NCBI RefSeq assembly: GCF_014649655.1
Contig: NZ_BMTL01000007.1
Location: 238,228-302,227, forward strand
Direction: 5' to 3'
Length of the DNA stretch: 64,000 nt
Origin: Streptomyces humidus
GTDB taxonomy: Bacteria > Actinomycetota > Actinomycetes > Streptomycetales > Streptomycetaceae
Within the stretch, counting starts at the first letter, position 1. Each line of letters starts with the position of its first letter. Made by a program: the position numbers and the translations under genes. The notes below the pieces were generated by a model that saw only the letters and a list, made by a program, of their open reading frames with translations, did no database searches and was not told the DNA's origin. Below, piece by piece: positions 41,104 through 48,624 of this stretch.

Positions 41104-43329
41104 TCATGCGGGCGCAGCGGTGCCGGCCGGTGGCGGGTCGTCCTGGGAGTCGGCCGGGGCCCATGTGGGCAGGGTGTAGCGGCCGTTGTCGATGTCCCGG
41201 GCCGGCACGGGCAGCGAGGGAGCGGCGGGAACGGTGTCGGGGTCCAGCGGCGTGACCGGCGCCGCGGAGTCGGACGTGTCGCCGGTCTCCAGGCGGATCA
41301 CGCCGCGGAACGGCAGGCGGGGCTCGGCCGCCTGCCGCGCGGTCGGTCCGCGGCGGGTGCGGCGGTGGCGTTCCTTCACGGCCAGGGTGATGGCCACCTC
41401 ATCCTCGCGGCTGCCGCCGCCCAGCGCCCATTCCTCGGCGGCGTCCTGCCAGTGGTAGTGCGTCCACGGCAGGTCGGCCAGCATGTGCCGGTAGAGGAAC
41501 TCCACCGGGATCCACCTGCCGCTCAGCCGGTGGTCATACAGCCAGGCGACGTCGGGATAGTAGGGGTTGTAACGGGCCTCCCACCGGCCGTTCTTGTGCG
41601 CGAGTCCGGAGTCGAGGCCCTCCAGGTCCCACAGCGGCCCATCGAGGGAGCGGTAGGTGCGGTTGTCGATCTGGACGCCCTTGTCGGTGACCGTCACCCA
41701 GGCCGGCACCAGCAGCTTGCGGTTGTCCTCGGCCGTCAGCTGCCGGGGACGGTAGCCGTAGCTCGCCACCAGCCGGTCGTACATCTGGTTCGGGGACAGC
41801 ACCATCCCCGGATACAGGGGGCTGCGCAGCCCCTCGTGCGGCTGCTGCTGGTAGTCGAGCGCCACCCATTCCTCGGCCGCGGCCTGTACCTGGTTGATGC
41901 TGAACAGGCGCTGGCGTTCGATGCCGTAGCCGCGCTGCTCGAAGCTGCGGCCCGTCCAGCCCTTCACGAACTGGCTGAAGGTGTCGGCGAAGCCGTGGAA
42001 GAAGGCCTCGGCCAGCGGCTTGTCGGTGGGCGTGTCCTTGCGGGCGTATTCGATGCTGATGCCCAGGAAGCTGCACACCATCTTGAAGTGATCGCTCAGA
42101 TAGGGGCTGCCCTGGTCGATGACGATGGTCCGCGGGTGGATGACCGGGCGGGCCGCGACGGCCTCGGCGAAGCGGGCGTCGGCCGCACACAGCTGGCCGT
42201 AGGGCAGGGCCGAATTGCGGGCCGCGGTCAGCGGGTCCCAGCCGGGCCGCATGGGCAGCGGGGCGAAGCACTGCGCCAGCAGCAGCACCAGATCGAACGC
42301 CTTGGTGGCGCGGCCCCCGATGCGCTGCCCCGGCTTTCCCTCCCCGGTCACCACGGGAACGATCATGAGGGCCATGCAGGAGCGGGAGGCGACATCGATC
42401 GCGGCGGTCAGCTCGGCCGAGACGGCACGGCCGTCGTCCCCGATCACCTTGATCTTCAGCGGAGAGGTGTCGATCTGTACCAGCTGGCCCGGCCGCAGCG
42501 CCACCGACGGCGTGTACGGGCGCCGCGGCTTGCTGGCCTCGCGTGAGCGCCGACGCGTGGTCTTCTTGAGCTGCTCGGTCAGCCCGAGCTCCTGCATCCG
42601 GGTGTAGAACGTCGAGCGGGGCAGCAGCAGCCGCTCCGCCTCCCGGGGATCCTGCAACTCCCGGCGGTAGCGCTGACGGACGAGGGTCTCGACGTCCTCG
42701 TACACGCGGTTGACCCGGCCGCCTGACTCGCGGGCGTGGCGGGCGGTGACCTCGTGCATCAGCGCGATGACCCGCTTGTCGGTGCGGCCGCCCGGGTCGG
42801 GGGTGCGGGTCTTGCGGCCGTCGTACAGCAGCACCAGCGGATTCTCGGCGGCAGCCTTCCAGGCGCGGCGCCGGTCATCCAGCGCCCGCCAGCTGAACTC
42901 CATGCCGACGGCGGCGAGTTCGGCCGACTTGGTCTGGCAGCGCTGTTTGAAGGTGGTGGTGTCCGGGTCGTAGCCGGGGCGGGCCGTGGTGGAGCCGGGC
43001 CGCAGTCCGGTGTGGAGTTCTTTCATGTGCTCGTGCCACCACAGGGCCTTCTCGCGCTCTGCCGGGGTGGCGGCCTCCAGCAGCTCGCCCAGTGCAGGCA
43101 GGCGTGCGCGGGCCACGTCCTGTCCGTCGTTGTCGAGGACGGCGAAGTCCGGGGCGCTTTCCACCTCCCGCCACAGCATGTCCACCGGCGCCACATCGCC
43201 CGACTGCGGCCGCAGGGTGATCTGCCGCCCTTGGAAGGCGCTGACCTCCCACACGCCACCGCGCCAGCGCACCAGATCCCCCAGGCAGACCCGGTCGGTC
43301 TCGAACCAGCCCGACACCGTGCCCGTCAT
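41104..43329 (-). CDS. TnsB/TniA-like DDE transposase
   Basis: The product has 741 residues. N-terminal helices for DNA binding (FYTRMQELGLTEQ and preceding region) are followed by an rve-type catalytic core with Asp287 (QIDTSP), Asp405 (VIDQGSPY) and Glu441 (DKPLAEAFF), a complete DDE set. A Mu-type beta-barrel C-terminal domain follows near 545-640, and a proline-rich tail may bind the ATPase. It performs strand transfer in Tn7-like elements. Its ATG overlaps the stop of the TnsA-like gene, and the TnsC-like gene follows 35 bases later. Confidence 0.88.
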   Translation of the reverse strand: MTGTVSGWFETDRVCLGDLVRWRGGVWEVSAFQGRQITLRPQSGDVAPVDMLWREVESAPDFAVLDNDGQDVARARLPALGELLEAATPAEREKALWWHEHMKELHTGLRPGSTTARPGYDPDTTTFKQRCQTKSAELAAVGMEFSWRALDDRRRAWKAAAENPLVLLYDGRKTRTPDPGGRTDKRVIALMHEVTARHARESGGRVNRVYEDVETLVRQRYRRELQDPREAERLLLPRSTFYTRMQELGLTEQLKKTTRRRSREASKPRRPYTPSVALRPGQLVQIDTSPLKIKVIGDDGRAVSAELTAAIDVASRSCMALMIVPVVTGEGKPGQRIGGRATKAFDLVLLLAQCFAPLPMRPGWDPLTAARNSALPYGQLCAADARFAEAVAARPVIHPRTIVIDQGSPYLSDHFKMVCSFLGISIEYARKDTPTDKPLAEAFFHGFADTFSQFVKGWTGRSFEQRGYGIERQRLFSINQVQAAAEEWVALDYQQQPHEGLRSPLYPGMVLSPNQMYDRLVASYGYRPRQLTAEDNRKLLVPAWVTVTDKGVQIDNRTYRSLDGPLWDLEGLDSGLAHKNGRWEARYNPYYPDVAWLYDHRLSGRWIPVEFLYRHMLADLPWTHYHWQDAAEEWALGGGSREDEVAITLAVKERHRRTRRGPTARQAAEPRLPFRGVIRLETGDTSDSAAPVTPLDPDTVPAAPSLPVPARDIDNGRYTLPTWAPADSQDDPPPAGTAAPA

Positions 43330-44039
43330 CGCTGCCCCCTTGCCGCCCAGACCGGGGAGAAGGGCAGCAGCGGCCGGCTCCAGTCGATGTCCAGACGACG
43401 GCGCCAGATGAGCTGGTACACATGGTCGCGACCGAGGAACTCGGGCACTCCGCTGGCCAGGACGCCCTCCTTCAGCGGGCGCGGCCGTCGAAACGCGGCC
43501 AGCAGGGCCCGCTCATGCGCCTGATCGCAGACGGCAGGCTGCCGGAAGTCCGCCACGAGCAGCAGGTTCTCCCGCCGCACCCCGTGCGGCACCGGGCGCA
43601 TGCACACGCTCCAGCCGGCCTGAGCGGCGACCTCGCGCAGGGCGGCCAGGCGTTCGCGCCACTGCGGGCCCATCCGGTGCGGGGCGAGCACCACGGCCTG
43701 CCGCTGCTGGTCGCGGGTCAGGGCGATGAAGTCCGGCCGCCACCGGTGCCGGATGCGACCCTGCTCCCAGTGCAGTTCGACCGGCTCCCCGGCGAACCGG
43801 CTGATGGCGGGATCGAAGTCCAGCTCGGTGGCCACATAGGTGCGCCGCTTGGACCCGCACACCACCAGCGTGCCGGTCGTCGCCGACCACCAGTCGGTGA
43901 GTTTGCCCTGCCGGCCGTGGTAGGCGACCGGATCCGTGGGCGGCTGGCGCTCCTCCAGCGCCACCCCCCACAGCGCCTCGGGTGCGACACACACCAAGCG
44001 GCCGTCGTCGTCGAGATGCCACGCCCTCACCTCACGCAC
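43326..44039 (-). CDS. TnsA-like endonuclease subunit, catalytic motif incomplete
   Basis: The product has 237 residues. The TnsA-type N-terminal domain is recognised from TYVATELDFDPAI (Glu72), then HRWRPDFIAL (Asp103). In the family the next strand carries [EQ]-x-K. Here it reads QAVVLAPHR, without Glu or Gln followed by Lys, so the nuclease may be inactive or use other residues. A C-terminal winged-helix part (FLGRDHVYQLIWRRRLDIDW) would bind TnsC. GGAGGGAGG lies upstream of the GTG at 44039. Active TnsA gives cut-and-paste movement; loss would leave cointegrates or a non-mobile module. Confidence 0.75.
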   Translation of the reverse strand: MREVRAWHLDDDGRLVCVAPEALWGVALEERQPPTDPVAYHGRQGKLTDWWSATTGTLVVCGSKRRTYVATELDFDPAISRFAGEPVELHWEQGRIRHRWRPDFIALTRDQQRQAVVLAPHRMGPQWRERLAALREVAAQAGWSVCMRPVPHGVRRENLLLVADFRQPAVCDQAHERALLAAFRRPRPLKEGVLASGVPEFLGRDHVYQLIWRRRLDIDWSRPLLPFSPVWAARGQR

Positions 44040-44146
44040 CCGGAGCCTCCCTCCGCGTCTCCCGGCCGGAGCAGTCGCCCCGAACCAGGCCGTGACGCCA
44101 GCCTGACCGTCTCCCGCCCGCAGCGGTCAGCGCACCGAAGCAGGCA

Positions 44147-44162
44147 TCACTCGAACGGGTGA
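44147..44162. promoter_or_regulatory. 16-bp dyad upstream of tnsA, copy 1
   Basis: TCACTCGAACGGGTGA, itself nearly palindromic (TCAC-n-CG-nn-CG-n-GTGA), lies 108 bases upstream of the TnsA-like start. It sits within a larger hairpin GGCATCAC...GTGATGCC. An exact inverse copy is at 45346-45361. It is a probable operator of a dimeric regulator. Confidence 0.55.
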
Positions 44163-44216
44163 TGCCCTCTTGACGAACCCGCTTCCGGTCAGCTCGCCCT
44201 TGACGAGGGCCAGTTC

Positions 44217-45227
44217 TCACACCATGCAGGAGCGCTCGCGCAACGAGCCGGACGGCTCAGCGAGTCGGCTGTGCCCCACGGCCAGCACCCGCCGACGGCG
44301 CCGACGGGCACCACCGGCACCGTCGGCGAAGGGGGCCGCAGCTGGCTGAGCATGGTGATCCAGCCACTGCGCCAGCTCGCCCCAGCCGTCCACGTCCTCC
44401 AGCCCCCAGCCGGCCATCAGCTGCTGCACGTCCTGCACCCACACCGCCCGCGCCGCAGGCGTGCGCTCGCCACGCTGCTCGTAGCGCAGCATCTCCCGCG
44501 CCAGCTGGACGGCCTCCGGATAGATCACCAGGGGGCCCGTGCGCAGCTCCCGCGCTTCCAGTCCCGCCCGCCAGGCCCGCTGCGTCCAGCTCCACACGTC
44601 CGGCGTACGTTCCCACCAGCGCGCCACCATCTGGAAGCCGTCGGCGAACAGCTCCGCGCCCGCCGCCCCGAAGCGGCGCTCCAGCCGCAACCGGTCGGCG
44701 TGCGCACGCACCACCTCCGGCAGTCCCTCCAGAGCCACCACGTGCGGGTCCTGGCCGCGGTGGTCGTCCGTGAATCGCCGGTGACGCAGGCACACCCGCC
44801 ACGGATCCGGCCACATCAGCCACGCCGCCTCACCCACGCCCCGGGCAAGGGCGCACAGGTCGCAGCAGCGCACCACATGCCCCTCACGGACCTCGAACGG
44901 CCACTGCCAGCGCGCCGGATCATCTCCCGGCAGCAGAAAACGGGCCTGGAGGTTGGTCAGGGCCAGCTGCAGCCGGTGCGGTGTCCGGCCGGACAGCACC
45001 GCCAGATGATCCAGTGCCGCCCGGTTGACATAGAGCTCCGCCAGGGCCGGCAGACGAGGATTGACCGGTTGGCGGCCCGTGCCCACCCGGTCCAAAAGAT
45101 CTCCGAGCTCCAACTCGTGGGCATGTGCCAGCCGATTGACGAACGAGCCGGTCGACTCGCCGGCCAGGTGCGGCACGGGCACCCGCAGCCGCAGGCGCGG
45201 TCCCCATACACCCGTCCTGTCTGCCAT
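44217..45227 (-). CDS. TniQ/TnsD-like target selector
   Basis: The product has 336 residues from ATG 45227. The N-terminus carries the TniQ signature (HLAGESTGSFVNRLAHAHEL) and a zinc site with Cys122, Cys125 (CDLC) and Cys146, His149 (CLRH). The C-terminal part is helical. TniQ proteins choose the target site for TnsABC-type transposases. It precedes the TnsA-like gene by about 180 bases on the same strand, the gap holding a 16-bp dyad. No CRISPR array or Cas gene is near, so RNA guiding is not indicated. Confidence 0.83.
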   Translation of the reverse strand: MADRTGVWGPRLRLRVPVPHLAGESTGSFVNRLAHAHELELGDLLDRVGTGRQPVNPRLPALAELYVNRAALDHLAVLSGRTPHRLQLALTNLQARFLLPGDDPARWQWPFEVREGHVVRCCDLCALARGVGEAAWLMWPDPWRVCLRHRRFTDDHRGQDPHVVALEGLPEVVRAHADRLRLERRFGAAGAELFADGFQMVARWWERTPDVWSWTQRAWRAGLEARELRTGPLVIYPEAVQLAREMLRYEQRGERTPAARAVWVQDVQQLMAGWGLEDVDGWGELAQWLDHHAQPAAAPFADGAGGARRRRRRVLAVGHSRLAEPSGSLRERSCMV

Positions 45228-45345
45228 CACACCCCCCACCAGGACCGCATGCGCCACAAGCCGGCCGCGCGCGGCCCGGCCGGGATCACGCGCACAACGC
45301 AACCTCCGCATCCCAGTCCCGACCGCGCACCGCCGCAAGCCCCCG

Positions 45346-45361
45346 TCACCCGTTCGAGTGA
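45346..45361. promoter_or_regulatory. 16-bp dyad between tniQ and helicase, copy 2
   Basis: TCACCCGTTCGAGTGA is the exact reverse complement of the site at 44147-44162. It lies about 120 bases upstream of tniQ and 90 upstream of the divergent helicase gene, so one regulator could control the transposition module and the helicase together. Confidence 0.55.
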
Positions 45362-45452
45362 AGTACGGGCGTCTGTGCACTGCAGGGCGGCAGGCCCCCC
45401 TTCCACCCTCGAGGAGGGACCTCTGCCTCCAAAACCCGAAAGGAGCACGGCT

Positions 45453-47771
45453 ATGGCCGAGTTACCCCGGTTGCGTACCTCGCTGCGCCCGTTCCAGCAG
45501 CAGGCGGTCGACAACTGCGTCACCGAGTTCCTCCTCGGTGCGCCCCGCTGCCGTGTCGACTCCCCGTGCGGCAGCGGCAAGACCTTCATCGCCCTCAACG
45601 TCGTGCACCACATGGCGCCCACGGGCACCTCCGTGAACGTCGTGCCCACGCTGGAACTGCTCGAGCAGACCGCGCGCGAGTGGCACAAAGAAGGCCGCCC
45701 CGGCCGCTACCTCGCCCTCAGCGGAGATCCGGACCTGCCCAAGGACCCGGCCCTGCGCGGCGTCCTGACCGCCGTCACCACCCCTGCCGCACTCGCCGCG
45801 GAGATCTCCCAGGCCGACGGCCCGGTCAGCGTCTTCGCGACCTACCACTCGCTGGGAAAGATCGCCGAAGCCCACCGGCTGTTCCACATGCCGCCCTGGG
45901 ACGTGCTCGTCTGCGACGAGGCCCACCGCACGGCCGGCAACCTCGCCAAACCCTGGGCGCTGCTGCTGAACAGCCAGCAGATCTTCGCCCACCACCGGCT
46001 CTTCGTCACCGCCACCCCCCGCAACTTCGAGTCCAAGACTGGCCAGGACCTCCCGGTCGACATCGAAGTCGCATCGATGGACGATCTGAACCTCTACGGC
46101 CCGGTCGTCTTCCGCCTCTCCCTGGCCGACGCCATCGACCAGGGGCTGCTGGCCGACTACCGCATCGTCGCCATCGAGGTGGAAGACGCTGACCTGCGCG
46201 CCATCCTCAACCGCAACCCGATGCTCGCCGCCGACTCCGAAGGCCTGCGCATGGCGGCCGCCGAGGTCGCCCTGCTGCGCGCCATGCACGACTACGACCT
46301 ACGCCGCGTCCTGGTTTTCTCCCCTCGGATCAAGGCCGCCGAGGTCTTCGCGGAGACCCTCCCCGAGACGGCTGCCCTGATGCCCAAGCGGATGCAGGGC
46401 CCGCTCCAGGTCGGCACCGTCAACTGCGAGCAGAGCCGCTACGAGCGGCTCACCCAGGTCAGCGCCTTCAAAGAAGCCTCCCTGCCCTCCAGCGACAAAA
46501 AGCCGATGCGGGCCGTCCTGACCAACTGCATGATCTTCGCCGAAGGCGTCGATGTCCCCGCCATCGACTCCGTCCTGTTCACCAGCGCCAAGACCAGCAC
46601 GTACCAGATCGTCCAGGCCGTCGGCCGGGCCCTGCGCCCGGTGCCCGGCCAGAACAAAGTCGCTCACATCATCATTCCCGTCTACAAGGCCCCCGGCCAG
46701 GACCTCGCCGACGCCGCGAAAGGCACCCGCTTCTACCTGCTGCAACAGGTCCTGTCCGCCCTCAAGCTCTACGACGAGCATGTCTTCCACCGCGTCCACT
46801 ACCTGCGCCACCCCAAGCCCACCGACCCCCTGCACCCGGTGGCGCGCCCCGAACGCGCCGACGAACTCATCCCCCTGCTCAGTCTGTACGCCGAAGACCC
46901 CCACAACTGCATCTGGGAACTCGGCCTCGAAAGCGCACGGCGCTACCGCGAACAACACGGCCACCTGAAGGTCCCCAGCAGCTACTGCGGCCCCGACCGC
47001 TTCTACCTCGGCTGGTGGCTGGGCAACCAGCGCTCCCTGCGCATGAACCACAGCCTCAAGCCCGAACGCATCGAAGCGCTCGACGCGCTGGGCATGATCT
47101 GGGAACACCCCCGCACCAGCATCGAGCACCGTCTGGACATCGCCCGCGGCTACCACGCCCAGCACGGCCACCTCTCGCCCGTCCCGGGGGAACGCTTCCG
47201 GGGCATGGACTTCGGCCGCTGGATCAACACATGCCGCACCAAGGCCCGCCGGGGGCAACTGCCCTACTGCTACCAGCGGGCCCTCACCGAGATCAACCCC
47301 TGGTGGAACGCCGACTGGGACAAGCACGGCCACTGGCGGCGCATCTACGCACGCGCTCTCGCAGCCGCCCGCCGCGGCGAACTGGCATTTCCCGACCTTG
47401 CCCCCGACAGCGACGACCGACCGCTGGAGCAGTGGCTCGACAAGCAACTCCAAGTCCTGCCCACCCTGAGCTCCGCTCAGCACAACCTCCTCGGAGCCCT
47501 GCCGCTCCACCACCCGCTCGCCCTGCTGCTGCGCCCGCCCCGCAGCCAGAGCGAACGCGCCTTCGCCCACGGCCTGCGCCACGCCCACACCTACTGGCGC
47601 GCCCATCAGCACCTCAACGTCCCCTATGACCATGTCGTCTGGGACCGCGGCAGCTCCTTCCGCCTCGGGGAATGGCTCTCCGACAAACGCCTGCGGCCCT
47701 ACCGTCTGACCCGCGAACAGCTCGACGCTCTCGAAGCACTCGATATGCGATGGACACGAACGCTGGCATAA
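45453..47771 (+). CDS. DEAH-box SF2 helicase with helicase-associated repeats
   Basis: The product has 772 residues from ATG 45453 (AAAGGAG upstream). RecA-like domain 1 has Walker A GSGKT (40-44), DEAH in VLVCDEAHRT near residue 155 and the FVTATP motif. Domain 2 has QAVGRALRP (motif VI). From about residue 480 come several helicase-associated (HA) repeats of the form YREQHGHLKVP...FYLGWWLGNQR...LDALGMIW. Such proteins are frequent in actinobacterial accessory DNA; the HA repeats probably bind nucleic acid. It is divergent from tniQ and shares its dyad. A role in defence or in the element's mobility is possible. Confidence 0.82.
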   Translation: MAELPRLRTSLRPFQQQAVDNCVTEFLLGAPRCRVDSPCGSGKTFIALNVVHHMAPTGTSVNVVPTLELLEQTAREWHKEGRPGRYLALSGDPDLPKDPALRGVLTAVTTPAALAAEISQADGPVSVFATYHSLGKIAEAHRLFHMPPWDVLVCDEAHRTAGNLAKPWALLLNSQQIFAHHRLFVTATPRNFESKTGQDLPVDIEVASMDDLNLYGPVVFRLSLADAIDQGLLADYRIVAIEVEDADLRAILNRNPMLAADSEGLRMAAAEVALLRAMHDYDLRRVLVFSPRIKAAEVFAETLPETAALMPKRMQGPLQVGTVNCEQSRYERLTQVSAFKEASLPSSDKKPMRAVLTNCMIFAEGVDVPAIDSVLFTSAKTSTYQIVQAVGRALRPVPGQNKVAHIIIPVYKAPGQDLADAAKGTRFYLLQQVLSALKLYDEHVFHRVHYLRHPKPTDPLHPVARPERADELIPLLSLYAEDPHNCIWELGLESARRYREQHGHLKVPSSYCGPDRFYLGWWLGNQRSLRMNHSLKPERIEALDALGMIWEHPRTSIEHRLDIARGYHAQHGHLSPVPGERFRGMDFGRWINTCRTKARRGQLPYCYQRALTEINPWWNADWDKHGHWRRIYARALAAARRGELAFPDLAPDSDDRPLEQWLDKQLQVLPTLSSAQHNLLGALPLHHPLALLLRPPRSQSERAFAHGLRHAHTYWRAHQHLNVPYDHVVWDRGSSFRLGEWLSDKRLRPYRLTREQLDALEALDMRWTRTLA

Positions 47772-47840
47772 ACCAGTCGACTCTCTGGCAAACCGGGCGC
47801 CCGCCGGGGGAGCGGTAACGCATGGGGGACCACACCCGCT

Positions 47841-48190
47841 TCATCCGCGTCGATCATGCACAGCACCGTGAATGATCCCGAGGTAGTGGGCGGACCACGC
47901 ACCGTGGCAGGTGTCGCACACGGTCTTGCGCCAGCCTCCCGGCTCGTCCTTGCGGTACGGACGCCGCCGGGTGCACCGCAGAACTCGCAGGTACGTACCG
48001 ACTCCGCCTCTGCCGCAGCCACCACGCCACGCAGCGCGGAACGGTCGGCCCCCTCAGCCTCCACCTGAACCCGCAGCACGCCGAGCTTCTCCTTGAGGCC
48101 GGTGGGCACATGACCGGGGGCAAGCGTGCACAACTGCTGGTGCAGGCGGGTCAGGACCTCTTGCCAGCCCGGAAGGAGAACGCCGCGCGA
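47841..48190 (-). pseudogene. Frameshifted two-CxxC protein
   Basis: On the - strand a coherent frame (GWQEVLTRLHQQLCTLAPGH, GLKEKLGVLRVQVEAEG, TCEFCGAPGG) breaks near 47955 and continues one frame over as KTVCDTCHGAWSAHYLGIIH to a stop at 47841. The two Cys pairs, CEFC and CDTC, belong together, so a small zinc protein gene has been frameshifted. No start codon is visible at the 5' end. The gap 48190-48624 shows nothing firm. Confidence 0.5.
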
Positions 48191-48624
48191 GCTGTCGCGG
48201 CCACCCTCTACGTTAGCGAGCGCACCGCCCACCGCCGGCTTCGGCAGGCCCCGGAACTGGGACTGGGGCCGGCGGACCCGCCGATGGCGGCCGCTGCCAC
48301 AGGTAAGGAGCCCGCGGCCGCAGCGGAACCGCCGGTCCTGCCGCCGATGCTGTGGCGATGATCGCGGCTTCAGCGTGGTCCGAAAGGCCGGCGGCGGCGA
48401 CCGTGCCGCGCCCGCGACGGGCGGCGTGCCGGTCATGACAGGAGAGCTTCGCCCGCCACTGGCCAAGGCGATCAAACCTCGCCGAGAACTGCTCAGGCTT
48501 CGTCGAGAGGAGCACGGAGTGTCCGGACGCCGGTGCGCCGTCCCCCAACTCCACATACTCGATGTGTGTTTGACGTGCGATCCGATGTGCGCTCCATGTA
48601 GGGTTGGGGCTGGAGGTGACTCTC

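Noticed and set aside
40987..42546. 519-codon + strand frame opposite the TnsB-like gene
   Set aside because: Mirror of a gene with a complete DDE motif.
48110..48361. Small + strand frame with an HTH-like phrase (YVSERTAHRRLRQA)
   Set aside because: It overlaps the remnant of the zinc protein on the other strand and has no supporting ribosome site or homologous context.
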